A DNA stretch of 64,000 nucleotides from Candidatus Omnitrophota bacterium (lineage in GTDB: Bacteria; Ratteibacteria; UBA8468; B48-G9; JAFGKM01). A program made the translations under genes and the position numbers. Shown piece by piece: positions 9,400 to 18,414 of this stretch. The stretch's first letter is position 1; each line of letters starts with the position of its first letter. The DNA lies in contig JAMWDI010000004.1 of assembly GCA_023819375.1 (NCBI GenBank), forward strand, positions 1 through 64,000, read 5' to 3'. The notes below the pieces were generated by a model that saw only the letters and a program-made list of their open reading frames with translations, did not search any database and was not told where the DNA came from.

Positions 9400-11366
9400 T
9401 AAATAATCTGGAATATTGTTTTAGCAATTAAGGCAACTGCAATTGAAATCATACCTATAAGTCCAAAACCACAGGCATAACCAGCAAGTATAATTGGTCT
9501 ATATCTGTCCCAGTTTGGCCCTATTTTCTTTCTTAAATAAAATCTTGAAAGCAAAGCACCTATAAACATGGGAAATGCAAAATGAGGCATAGAAGTTATT
9601 CCACCAACAATTCCATAGAAAAATCCAGCAGGTATCTTTAAAATATTGAAAATTCCATAAAGCAGAAACATTGCAATTCCAGAATTTAGGATAGGTTTTA
9701 ATTTTATTGCTTCTATCATCCATTTTGCTCCACCCTCAAGAGTACTTGTTGCCCATAAAGCATTAAATATTGCACTCATAGGCCACATTTTTTGAGCAAA
9801 TGGATATGTTGAAGAAGGGATTGGAGCCATTTTCCAGATAATAGACCAGAAAAGAAAACTACAGAAAAGCATAATTCCAAGTGCAGTAAATTCTGCTTTG
9901 TACCAGGAAGTAAATTTTGTTCTTGTTAATTCAAGTTGTTTAAATAATTGAGCAAGATATCCATGATTAAAATAAGGGACAGGAGCAAACCAGATGTCTG
10001 CACCTTTATAACCACTTAAAATAAAACTTGCTTCTCTAACATAAGGAAAAGCAACACCTGTGGCAACTCCTGTAATTCCATACATTCTTGCAGATGTATA
10101 ACTTAGAAATGGAGTTAAAATAAAGCCAAAAAAGATAAAAATTATTACTGGAAATTTCGGAACAAGGATATGGCAGATAATAATATAAATTATTGTTGAT
10201 AAAAACCATATTAAGAGAGCAACAGGAACCGGATAATCTCCTCTACCCTCAGGGATACTTCTCTCTGTTTTTTCAACTTTTCTACCAAAAGTTTTGAAAA
10301 TTCTCCATATACCAATTAAGCCGACAACAATTCCACTTGCAATTGTTGGATTTATCCAGTAATCCATTGTTGTTACAACATTTACTGGGATTGCTGTCAT
10401 CCCTGGTTGCCAGTTTTTTATTAACCCCATCTTATAAAGAAGAGGGTTACCAATTGTTCTTGTCAAAAAAGAGCCAACAAATGTTCCAAAAACAACCCAG
10501 AAAGGAAGAACAAAACCTGTTAAAACTGCTCCAAGATCAGTTACAAATCCAAATGATCCTGAAGGTAGAAAAGTTTCAATTTGAGTTGTGAAATCGACCC
10601 ATGGGATTGGAAAGAGTTGTAAAGGATTTGCCATTAAAAGACCTGTAATTGTAGGTATAACAACATAAAAAGCACCAAAGATAATACCGACCATTGCAGA
10701 GATACTGAAAACTCTCCATCTCCATGTTTCTTTCTTGCTGCTAACCTCTGCAAGAGATGTTGCCCCTTCTGATGCAACCGGAGCCATCGGAAAAGGAAGT
10801 TTTTCATAATCACTTGTTATTCTGAAAAGTGCATATCCAAGTGAAAACATATTTATTTTGAAAAGAACATTATGGACAATTACAAGCAAAACTGGAATTA
10901 ACCAGTCTCTGTGAAAAAAAGTTCTTTTAAGGATACCTTCAGAATTTGGAGGTGGAACTGCCCATTTTGGAACATGAGGAGTTAAACCAAAACTTTCTGA
11001 ATAAGGTGATTGAATTAGATATTGTTTCCAGATTAAATCACTGAAAGCACCACCCTGAAGAACAAGCATTCCAGTTCCAAGAGTTAAACCAGCAGAAACA
11101 AGAGATGAGGCAAGGACATAAACTATATAAATTTCCTGTTTTTTTAATTCAACAAATGATCTTTTTGCAATTTCAACAAGAAGTATTACAGTAACCCACT
11201 GAGCAGCCCCACCAAGTCCACCTCCACTTATTAAACCAAGATATATTGATCCAGGAAGCATAATAAAACCAATAAATAAAGCGGCAAGAACTGTCCTGTA
11301 ATTAAATCCATCATAAAAGGGTTCTGAAATTTCTGTTTCAAAACTTACTTTTTTTATATCATCCAT
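9396..11366 (-). CDS. OPT family oligopeptide transporter
   Basis: 656 residues and roughly 15-16 hydrophobic segments. The N-terminal LPGSIYLGLISGGGLGGAAQWV matches the conserved first helix region of OPT transporters, and SYTSARMYGITGVATG and PMFIGALLSRFYLRKKIG are typical later blocks. It would import small peptides or metal-chelate conjugates across the inner membrane. The start at 11366 is supported by AAAGGGGG just upstream; a TTG six codons earlier is less likely. The preceding gene encodes an M28-like/FtsX-like fusion and ends 10 bases upstream, so a peptide-related role for the operon is plausible. It ends overlapping the convergent MBL gene. Confidence 0.85.
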   Translation of the reverse strand: MDDIKKVSFETEISEPFYDGFNYRTVLAALFIGFIMLPGSIYLGLISGGGLGGAAQWVTVILLVEIAKRSFVELKKQEIYIVYVLASSLVSAGLTLGTGMLVLQGGAFSDLIWKQYLIQSPYSESFGLTPHVPKWAVPPPNSEGILKRTFFHRDWLIPVLLVIVHNVLFKINMFSLGYALFRITSDYEKLPFPMAPVASEGATSLAEVSSKKETWRWRVFSISAMVGIIFGAFYVVIPTITGLLMANPLQLFPIPWVDFTTQIETFLPSGSFGFVTDLGAVLTGFVLPFWVVFGTFVGSFLTRTIGNPLLYKMGLIKNWQPGMTAIPVNVVTTMDYWINPTIASGIVVGLIGIWRIFKTFGRKVEKTERSIPEGRGDYPVPVALLIWFLSTIIYIIICHILVPKFPVIIFIFFGFILTPFLSYTSARMYGITGVATGVAFPYVREASFILSGYKGADIWFAPVPYFNHGYLAQLFKQLELTRTKFTSWYKAEFTALGIMLFCSFLFWSIIWKMAPIPSSTYPFAQKMWPMSAIFNALWATSTLEGGAKWMIEAIKLKPILNSGIAMFLLYGIFNILKIPAGFFYGIVGGITSMPHFAFPMFIGALLSRFYLRKKIGPNWDRYRPIILAGYACGFGLIGMISIAVALIAKTIFQIIY

Positions 11367-11376
11367 TTTTCCCCCT

Positions 11377-14300
11377 TTATTCAAGTTTCAGAATGTTCTT
11401 ACCTTGAGCTTCATATTCTTTTTTAATTTCAAAACTTACAGTTCTCCAAATTAAAAATTGTTTTCTTATCCCATCAAGAAATCTTCTATTTAACCTTTTC
11501 CAGTCAGTTGATTCTCCGCTTATTCTTTTCATATATAGATTTATTGTATAGAAGTTATATTGTCCAAGTGGTTCAAAAATCATTTTAAATTCCTGACTCA
11601 CTCCAAGGTCAAAAGGAGCAAGCCATATAGTTGTTTCTACAATATATTTATTCTTTTCAGTTTCAAGTTTTTCATATTTTAAAACTGCCCCATTTGTATA
11701 AAAATTTCCAAGAGAAACATCCTGATATGTGTTAAAATATTCAGTCAAAAATGTAGCAAGACCAAGAACTTCAATTTCACTAACTGTAAAAGGAAATTCA
11801 AATTCCCAGAAATCACCTTTTGGAGGAGGCAAAATCCATTTTCTTGTCACATCTGGAACTGCCATTTGGGATGCTTTCCTTGCTGGATAAAGGGTAGAAA
11901 GTAAAACAGTTATTACTATAATAATTGTTGAAATAACTGCTGATAGAGAAGAGTAATTCAGCACAAGCCCTTTAAGAAGACCTGTTGCAAGTAAAATTTT
12001 TAAAATTACCTGTCCAAGCAAATATCCACCAACAGCACCAAGGATAGCATAAACAAGTGATTCTGCAAAGAATAAAGATGCAATATGAACAGGAGCAAGT
12101 CCAACTGCACTATATGTCCCTATCTCTCTTATTCTTTCATAAACAGACCCAAGCATTGTATTTAGAACTATTAAAGATGCAATAAGAATTGGTATTAAAA
12201 TGTTGCTTATCCCACCAAAAGAGGTAAAGCCAATGCTACTATAAACAAATGTTTTATTATCAAAACCAGCAAAAACAATTCCAGCAAGTTTTGTAATAAA
12301 ATCTTCAACAAGTTTTTTGGGTGTTTTTTCAGGAGGAATATTTGTAAATTTAACTGCAATTGATTGTAAGGTCCCTTTCATGTCCATAACTTTTTTAAAT
12401 GGCATTATAACTGTATTTTCTGCTTCTGTATGTGTGAATGACCTTAATTGAATTTGTGCAGTAAATATCTGAGCAGATTTTTCCATTTTTATTTGTGATA
12501 TTTCTTTTTCAGGAAGAGTTGAAAAGTCAACAGGTGTTATTTTTTCATCATCTAAATCTTTAATTTCGTTTAACTTCTTGCTATCAAAAATACCAATAAC
12601 TTTTAATTCCTTTCCATAAATGTTAACATTTGCTTTTCCAACATCTTCATAATTTATTTTAAGTTCTTTTGCCATTTTATCTGAAATCAAAACAGAATCT
12701 TCATCTTCTTTTTCAAACCATCTTCCATAAATAATTGTTTCTTTTAAAGGCAATATTTCTATTTCATAAGGAGTAAGACCAAGAATACCTGTTGCCAAAA
12801 TAGAATTTTCTTCATGTTTAACCTCTATCGCAGACCTATTTCCTAACTCACTTAGTATAATCCAACTCCTTGGAGAAATTAAACCTGTTTCTGAAAATTC
12901 ATTTTCAGTATATTCATAGGATATTTCCTGTAATGGATACCAGTTTCTATCTCTTAAAAGTAAACCTGTATAAACTGGCTTATTTGGTCTTAAAATTTGA
13001 TTAAATTTCAAATATGATTTAATTGAAGTAAAGGAAAGAACTGTAAAGGTAAGGAGTATTAAAGTTGTTGTTGTCAATGCAGTTCTTATTTTTCTTCTTT
13101 TCATATTTGCAACTCCGAGAGAAAAAGCAGTTCCAGTTGCTGTTATTCTTCCAACATCTGTTTGATATACTTTTGCACTTTCCCTTTTCAGCCTTTGCAT
13201 TTGCTCTTCAAATTTCCCTGCAACAATAGAAATAACAACACCTGAAAGAACAAGGACTATAAATGAAAGTAAAATTACTTCAGGTGCATTTGTTAACTTA
13301 AAAGCAGGATGAACATTTCTCATTATCCAGTAAATAACAAGAAAAATACCAAATACACCAGCAATTCTTTTTTCAATTTTAGCAAAAGAAAATATTAGTC
13401 TTTCACAGAAATAAGCAAATGGTAGTAAAATGATAAAATAAAAAATGACACCTTTTACAACATCATTTGCTGTATTTTTTACATCAGGGTAGGCTCTTGC
13501 TTCTATACTTTGTGATTGTCTTGAAAACTTTAAAAAATCATACCATTTTTTTTCCTTTAATGCTCTTTCTGCTTCTTTTAGTAATTTTTTTGATTGATCC
13601 TGAAGTTCAATCAATCTTTCATTTTTAATACCAAACTTTTCAAAATTATATCTTCTGTATTCATCAAGGATTATCATATCTTTTGCACCCTGATAAGGAG
13701 TAAAATAAATTGCAGAAATTTCGTCTACTTCAAATCCAAGGCCTTCTGCCCAATCTTTATTAGTATATGTTTCTTTTGAATTTAAAAGTAATAATCTTTT
13801 TCCCAGAGGGCCAGTTTCACCTATAATTTTAATTCTTGTTTTTTCTTTTGCAAAAACACAACCAACATGTTCACAAGAGGAACTCCATGGGGTAGCAATC
13901 ATAGGCCCGGGATATTCAAGGAAATAGCCATATGTATCTGGTAAAGAATTTGAAATATCAAATACATTTATATTACTTATCTGGATTAAATATTGTGGAT
14001 CAATCAATCCAAAAAGAGAGATTTCTTTACATTTAAACAAAACTATCATTCTTTCTTTTTCTTTTACGTCTAATGGAAAATTTATTGGATACTGCTGATT
14101 ACCGTTAACTCCGTAATCAGGAGCAAGTGTAATTTCACCACTTTCTGGATCAAGATAAAAAGCATTCAAATAAATACCATCAGGTTGGCCTAAAATAAAT
14201 CTTGAAAATTCTGCAATCCCGTTTTCATCTGTCAACTCATAGAAATGTCCTCTGACCCCTATATATGTCTTCTGAAATCCAAGCGTAGTATAAACTCTGT

Positions 14301-15780
14301 AAATTCTTGGAACAACAATTGCATTTTTAACAGGTTCATTTGGGACAAAACTTTTTTTAGGATTGAATGTTACAATTCTTGCTTTTAAAGTTGCCATCCT
14401 GTCTTTGATTTTTAATTCACTTTTTTCAAAAAGACTTTCATCATTTAAAGCATAGGAGAGAATTCTTTTTAAAAATTCTGCCTGTTTTAATATATTACTA
14501 AGGTTAAGATTTTCAAATTTATCATCAGGAGTATCTACTTTCCACCTACCATCATTAACTGTAATCAATGAAATGGCAGGATTTCCAGCATTTACCATAT
14601 ACTCACCGTCAGTTCTGATTTTTTCTGGTAAAAATGTTGTCCATACAAGACCCTTTTCTGGGCTTATTCCATTAACAAATGGGACCTGAGAAAATCCAAG
14701 AGTTTTACTTGCCTTTTCAGCATATTCCATAAATTTTTTCCCCAGTGGAGCAAAGAATCTTTGATGATAAAACTCATACGAATTATGCCATATACCAATT
14801 TGATTACTTTTATCAGATATATCAAGACCTATAAAGAGGGTAGGCAAGATTTTATCTTCCTTTTTTATTCTTTCAGAAAATGGTTTTTCATTTCTGGAAT
14901 GTCTCTGAATAAAATCATCAATCCCTTTCATTCCCATAAAATGTGATGATGTAGCAAGGAAAATAATACTTCTCTTTGGAGGGCTTTTAACAAAATATTC
15001 TGCAAGTTCAAGAAGAATTCCAATCCCGCAAGCAGAAGTTGCACCTGGAGAAATAGATGGGACAACACTTATACTGTCATAATAGGCACTTATAATTATC
15101 AATTCATCTTTTAAATTTTTATCTCTTCCTTCAAGAAAACCATAAATATTAAAATCTTCAACTTTTTCCCAGTCCATTTTCGCATAAATCTTAACAGGAA
15201 CCTCTTTTTTTGCGATTTCTATAATTTCTTCATTTTCACAATAAAATCTCGGGACATCAACAGGAACACTTAAAAACTTTTTTTCTCCTTCTGTTCTTGT
15301 TATTTCCCCCTTTTTTACAAATATGAAACATTTTGCGCCAAGCATTGCAAAATTTATCCAGTTTGAACCAGAATCAAAATCCATAACAATAATACTTCCA
15401 AATATTTCTTTTCCTTCTACTTCTTTTAAATTTCCTTTTCCTGCATAAATTAATTTTCCTTCAATACCCTCTGGTGGAAGTGTAGAAGTTCTAACAAGAT
15501 TAGGCCAGAAGCAATTTATTTCTATTCTTTTTCCTTCATATTCAACATAAGCAAATTTTTCAACTGGAACAACTGTAAAGAACTTTTCTTTTTTAACATT
15601 TTTAAGTCCTATTTCTTTAAATTTAGTTTCAATAAAATTACAAACTTCTCTATGTCCTTTACTTCCAGGAAATCTTGATTTAAAAGATGAGAAATATTTT
15701 ATGTATGTAATTGAATTCTGTGAAAAAGATGAGATATAAAAAAGAGTTAAAAAGATAGAAAAAATAAATTTATTCTTCAT
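11377..15780 (-). CDS. M28-like pseudo-peptidase fused to an FtsX/MacB-like permease
   Basis: 1467 residues from the ATG at 15780, which overlaps the stop of the TPR gene (ATGA). A signal peptide (KFIFSIFLTLFYISSFS) is followed by an M28 aminopeptidase-like region with a PA-like insert. Expected zinc ligands look lost: residues near 228-250 read SAYYDS where M28 has a His-x-Asp, GATSACG where an Asp bridges the zincs, and ATSSHFMG near 273 where catalytic Glu-Glu is expected. A beta-rich region follows to about residue 770. Four or so membrane helices (about 775-880) precede an FtsX-like unit (KIRTALTTTTLILLTF, then VLNTMLGSVYERIREIG and LLSTLYPARKASQM at about 1190-1320). A soluble C-terminal domain of about 140 residues ends the protein. 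No ABC ATPase gene is adjacent. Function is unknown. Confidence 0.75.
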   Translation of the reverse strand: MKNKFIFSIFLTLFYISSFSQNSITYIKYFSSFKSRFPGSKGHREVCNFIETKFKEIGLKNVKKEKFFTVVPVEKFAYVEYEGKRIEINCFWPNLVRTSTLPPEGIEGKLIYAGKGNLKEVEGKEIFGSIIVMDFDSGSNWINFAMLGAKCFIFVKKGEITRTEGEKKFLSVPVDVPRFYCENEEIIEIAKKEVPVKIYAKMDWEKVEDFNIYGFLEGRDKNLKDELIIISAYYDSISVVPSISPGATSACGIGILLELAEYFVKSPPKRSIIFLATSSHFMGMKGIDDFIQRHSRNEKPFSERIKKEDKILPTLFIGLDISDKSNQIGIWHNSYEFYHQRFFAPLGKKFMEYAEKASKTLGFSQVPFVNGISPEKGLVWTTFLPEKIRTDGEYMVNAGNPAISLITVNDGRWKVDTPDDKFENLNLSNILKQAEFLKRILSYALNDESLFEKSELKIKDRMATLKARIVTFNPKKSFVPNEPVKNAIVVPRIYRVYTTLGFQKTYIGVRGHFYELTDENGIAEFSRFILGQPDGIYLNAFYLDPESGEITLAPDYGVNGNQQYPINFPLDVKEKERMIVLFKCKEISLFGLIDPQYLIQISNINVFDISNSLPDTYGYFLEYPGPMIATPWSSSCEHVGCVFAKEKTRIKIIGETGPLGKRLLLLNSKETYTNKDWAEGLGFEVDEISAIYFTPYQGAKDMIILDEYRRYNFEKFGIKNERLIELQDQSKKLLKEAERALKEKKWYDFLKFSRQSQSIEARAYPDVKNTANDVVKGVIFYFIILLPFAYFCERLIFSFAKIEKRIAGVFGIFLVIYWIMRNVHPAFKLTNAPEVILLSFIVLVLSGVVISIVAGKFEEQMQRLKRESAKVYQTDVGRITATGTAFSLGVANMKRRKIRTALTTTTLILLTFTVLSFTSIKSYLKFNQILRPNKPVYTGLLLRDRNWYPLQEISYEYTENEFSETGLISPRSWIILSELGNRSAIEVKHEENSILATGILGLTPYEIEILPLKETIIYGRWFEKEDEDSVLISDKMAKELKINYEDVGKANVNIYGKELKVIGIFDSKKLNEIKDLDDEKITPVDFSTLPEKEISQIKMEKSAQIFTAQIQLRSFTHTEAENTVIMPFKKVMDMKGTLQSIAVKFTNIPPEKTPKKLVEDFITKLAGIVFAGFDNKTFVYSSIGFTSFGGISNILIPILIASLIVLNTMLGSVYERIREIGTYSAVGLAPVHIASLFFAESLVYAILGAVGGYLLGQVILKILLATGLLKGLVLNYSSLSAVISTIIIVITVLLSTLYPARKASQMAVPDVTRKWILPPPKGDFWEFEFPFTVSEIEVLGLATFLTEYFNTYQDVSLGNFYTNGAVLKYEKLETEKNKYIVETTIWLAPFDLGVSQEFKMIFEPLGQYNFYTINLYMKRISGESTDWKRLNRRFLDGIRKQFLIWRTVSFEIKKEYEAQGKNILKLE

Positions 15781-16289
15781 TTTCCCATCTCCTTTATTTT
15801 TCTCCACGCTTTTTTTGAACCTGGATTTACATTTAACTCTTCTATATATTCTCTTTTTGCTTCTTCACTGTAACCTTTTTTTTCGTATATCATCCCTTTT
15901 AAATAATGTGCATCAGGATAGTATCTATTTTGTCTTATAAGTTGGTCCATTGTTTTCAATGAATCATCATATTCTCCAAGAAAAAACTGTGCCAATCCAA
16001 GATTAAATAATAAATTATCATTCTTATTGAAGTATGTCAAACCAGTTTTTGCATATTTTTTTGCATTTTCAAAATCATTTTTAATTATAAAAGAGGCGAC
16101 AATTTTTTCAAAAATAAGAGGTGTTTTTTTATATTCAAGAGATTCAATCCAGAACTTTAAAGCCATATCGATATTTTTACAGGAAAAATAGTAATCCCCT
16201 TTTCTGACTTTTTCTTTCCAAAGCAATTCTTCTTCTTTTTCTTTTATACAACTTGAAAACAAAATCAAAATAAATAATATAAATTTCAT
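15777..16289 (-). CDS. TPR-repeat lipoprotein
   Basis: 170 residues. The N-terminus MKFILFILILFSSCIKEKEE has a lipobox-like FSSC, so it is probably a lipoprotein. The rest is helical with TPR-like units (NLGLAQFFLGEYDDSLKTM, AHYLKGMIYEKKGYSEEAK). Both ends are translationally coupled: its ATG overlaps the stop of the upstream 59-residue gene, and its stop overlaps the ATG of the pseudo-peptidase/permease gene. It likely acts as a scaffold at the envelope with that large protein. No specific function is known. Confidence 0.75.
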   Translation of the reverse strand: MKFILFILILFSSCIKEKEEELLWKEKVRKGDYYFSCKNIDMALKFWIESLEYKKTPLIFEKIVASFIIKNDFENAKKYAKTGLTYFNKNDNLLFNLGLAQFFLGEYDDSLKTMDQLIRQNRYYPDAHYLKGMIYEKKGYSEEAKREYIEELNVNPGSKKAWRKIKEMGK

Positions 16290-16465
16290 AAATTTCTCAA
16301 TCTGTTAATCCTTTTTATGAGTATAAAGATAAGAAAGAAAAAGCAAAAATACATAAAAAGTTTGCTCAAAAAGGTTTCTTTTCTTAGAATAAGAGGCCAC
16401 AGAGAAAAAATAGAAATTATAATGAAAACATCTTCCCACAAAGGTGTTTTTTCCCTATTTTTCAC
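16286..16465 (-). CDS. Small two-helix membrane protein, 59 residues
   Basis: A GTG-initiated frame runs from 16465 to a TGA at 16288-16286. The GTG lies within the last codons of the GH130 gene (overlap of 11 bases), and the TGA overlaps the ATG of the TPR lipoprotein gene (ATGA). This nested spacing fits a real, translationally coupled gene. The protein starts [13 protein letters not shown] and has two hydrophobic stretches (VFIIISIFSLWPLIL and LFMYFCFFFLIFILI) separated by RKETFLSK, with a basic tail (KRINRLRNL). It may be a partner of the large permease fusion downstream. No homology is recognised. Confidence 0.6.
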   Translation of the reverse strand: MKNREKTPLWEDVFIIISIFSLWPLILRKETFLSKLFMYFCFFFLIFILIKRINRLRNL

Positions 16466-17444
16466 TCTTTTCTAAAAGTTTTTTTACTTCTTTTAATTCA
16501 ATTTCTGCACATCCAATTCTTTTATCAGCACAGCCATAAAAAATGTAAAAAATATCTTCCTTTATAAATGCACCAGTAGGAAAAACAACATTTGGGATAT
16601 TACCATTTTTCTCCCATTCATAATCAGGTTCAAATAAAGGGAAAGGTAATCTTGATATTTCTTTTTTTGGATTTTCAAGATCAAGAAGAGCAAGTCCTGC
16701 TCTATAAACCCTATTTTCATCAACACCATGATATAACAAAAGATATCCAAATTCAGTTTTAATAGGAGGAGCACCTGCACCAATTTTCATTTTTTCCCAC
16801 TTATATTTAGGTTTCATTACTATGTTTTCTTCAATATTCTTGAAATATTCTTCCCAGAATTCTTTATCTTTAAGTTCAAAAAAATCATTAAAAAAGACAA
16901 TCTGGATGTCAGGTTCAATTCTATGAAGTAAAACATATTTTCCATCTATTTTTTCAGGAAATAGACAACCATCTTTATCCCAGATAATGATATTTTCTCC
17001 TTTTTCTTTTATTTGATTAAGCCAGAAATCCCTGTATCTTTCACTCTTTGAGATATTAAGGGCCTCAAGAAAAGTGATGTTAGGACTTATAATTCCAAGT
17101 TTTTTAAAATCTAAAAGATTTTTTGATTTTGCAACTCCAATCCTTGCATTTTTTCCATCATAAGCAGTATAGGTTAAAAAGTATGTTCCTTCTATTTTTG
17201 TAATTCTTGGATCTTCAATACCTTGTTTTTCGTATTCTTCTGTAGGACACATTATAGGATATTCATATGTTTCAATTGAATTTTCTGGAATAAGTTTTAA
17301 ATATCCCAATCGGGAGTAATTATCACATCTTATTGCTCTATAAATAATATGGACTTGCTCATTTTCAACAATAACTCCTGGATTAAAAACTCCATCCTTT
17401 TCCCAATCAAAACAACCTTCATAAATAAGTTTTTTCCTAACCAT
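16455..17444 (-). CDS. GH130 family beta-mannoside phosphorylase-like protein
   Basis: 329 residues of the five-bladed propeller GH130 type. Visible motifs are [31 protein letters not shown] (the Asp proposed as proton donor in the family), GAGAPPI, LLLYHGV and [22 protein letters not shown]. These enzymes phosphorolyse beta-mannosides in the cytoplasm, and no signal peptide is seen. The start is the ATG at 17444 because the frame upstream runs into the tRNA-Leu gene. The ATG lies only 9 bases after the mature tRNA 3' end, without a Shine-Dalgarno sequence. It overlaps the small membrane-protein gene downstream. Confidence 0.85.
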   Translation of the reverse strand: MVRKKLIYEGCFDWEKDGVFNPGVIVENEQVHIIYRAIRCDNYSRLGYLKLIPENSIETYEYPIMCPTEEYEKQGIEDPRITKIEGTYFLTYTAYDGKNARIGVAKSKNLLDFKKLGIISPNITFLEALNISKSERYRDFWLNQIKEKGENIIIWDKDGCLFPEKIDGKYVLLHRIEPDIQIVFFNDFFELKDKEFWEEYFKNIEENIVMKPKYKWEKMKIGAGAPPIKTEFGYLLLYHGVDENRVYRAGLALLDLENPKKEISRLPFPLFEPDYEWEKNGNIPNVVFPTGAFIKEDIFYIFYGCADKRIGCAEIELKEVKKLLEKSEK

Positions 17445-17453
17445 AAAAAAATG

Positions 17454-17535
17454 TGCCGGGAGGGGGACTCGAACCCCCACGGCTTACGCCATACGCCCCT
17501 CAAACGTACGTGTCTGCCAATTCCACCATCCCGGC
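17454..17535 (-). tRNA. tRNA-Leu(GAG)
   Basis: Minus-strand class II tRNA of 82 bases. Acceptor GCCGGGA pairs with TCCCGGC, anticodon stem TACGT/GCGTA closes loop TTGAGGG giving anticodon GAG, and a long variable arm (TGGCGTAAGCCGT) is present. The T-arm has TTCGAGT. The discriminator is A and CCA is not encoded. It lies between glyQ and the GH130 gene in the same orientation. Confidence 0.95.
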
Positions 17536-17545
17536 CTATCAAAAT

Positions 17546-18403
17546 TTATATTATACCTTTTCCTTTTTCTATGTAAAGTAAAGCACATTTATTTGCAAGT
17601 TTTCTTACTCTTTGAATATATCTTACTCTTTCACTTACACTTATTGCCTTCCTTGAATCAAGCAAATTAAAAATATGAGAAAGTTTCAAAATATAGTCAT
17701 ATGCAGGATAAATAAGTTCAATTTCAAGAAGTCTTTCTGCTTCTTTTTCAAATTTATCAAAAATTTCAAATAAAAGATTTATGTCAGCAACCTCAAAAGA
17801 ATAAATTGAATATTCCCTTTCTCTTTCTTTATAAATATCTCCATATTTCACTGTTTTATTCCATTTAAGATTAAAAACATTCTTTTCATTTTGAAGAAAA
17901 TTAACAATTCTATCAAGTCCATAAGTAATTTCAACAGCAGGAGGTAAAAGATCAATTCCACCAGCCTGTTGCATATATGTAAATTGAGTTATTTCAAGAC
18001 CATCAATCCAGACCTCCCAGCCAACACCCCATGCCCCAAGAGTTGGTGCTTCCCAGTTGTCCTCAATAAATCTTATATCGTGTTCTTTTATTGGGATGCC
18101 TATATATTCTAAACTTTTTAAATAAATTTTCTGAATATCATCTGGTGGGGGTTTCATTATAACCTGTATTTGATGATGAAGGTATAATCTAACAGGGTTA
18201 TCTCCATATCTGCCATCTGCTGGTCTTACAGATGGTTCAATATAAACAACATTCCATTTTTTATTTCCTAAAATTCCAAAAAATGTAGCGGGGTTTAAGG
18301 TTCCGGCCCCTACTTCAACATTATAAGGGCGCCAGAGTAAACATCCTTTTTTTACCCAAAAATTTTCTATCTTCCTCCAAACATCTTGAAATAAATTTTC
18401 CAT
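17546..18403 (-). CDS. glyQ: Glycine--tRNA ligase alpha subunit
   Basis: 285 residues, the normal GlyQ length. Strongly conserved segments are visible: WRPYNVEVGAGTLNPATFFG, YIEPSVRPADGRYGDNPVRL, HHQIQVIMKPPP, FIEDNWEAPTLGAWGVGWEV and GIDLLPPAVEITYGLDRI. It is the catalytic subunit of the heterotetrameric glycyl-tRNA synthetase. The partner glyS is not next to it; the downstream neighbour is tRNA-Leu, so the beta subunit must be encoded elsewhere. It follows the YchF-like gene by 11 bases. Confidence 0.95.
   Translation of the reverse strand: MENLFQDVWRKIENFWVKKGCLLWRPYNVEVGAGTLNPATFFGILGNKKWNVVYIEPSVRPADGRYGDNPVRLYLHHQIQVIMKPPPDDIQKIYLKSLEYIGIPIKEHDIRFIEDNWEAPTLGAWGVGWEVWIDGLEITQFTYMQQAGGIDLLPPAVEITYGLDRIVNFLQNEKNVFNLKWNKTVKYGDIYKEREREYSIYSFEVADINLLFEIFDKFEKEAERLLEIELIYPAYDYILKLSHIFNLLDSRKAISVSERVRYIQRVRKLANKCALLYIEKGKGII
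17550..17577 (-). promoter_or_regulatory. Promoter for tRNA-Leu, within the end of glyQ
   Basis: On the minus strand TTTACA (17577-17572), a 16-base spacer and TATAAT (17555-17550) lie in the last codons of glyQ. Transcription would start a few bases before the tRNA at 17535 and could continue into the GH130 gene. Confidence 0.5.
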
Positions 18404-18414
18404 AATAAGTAATT

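Noticed and set aside
10337-10591. Plus-strand frame inside the OPT gene and similar antisense frames elsewhere (8039-8440, 14761-14946, 26788-27021, 42099-42371)
   Set aside because: They are mirror frames of strongly conserved genes, without ribosome-binding sites or recognisable protein features.
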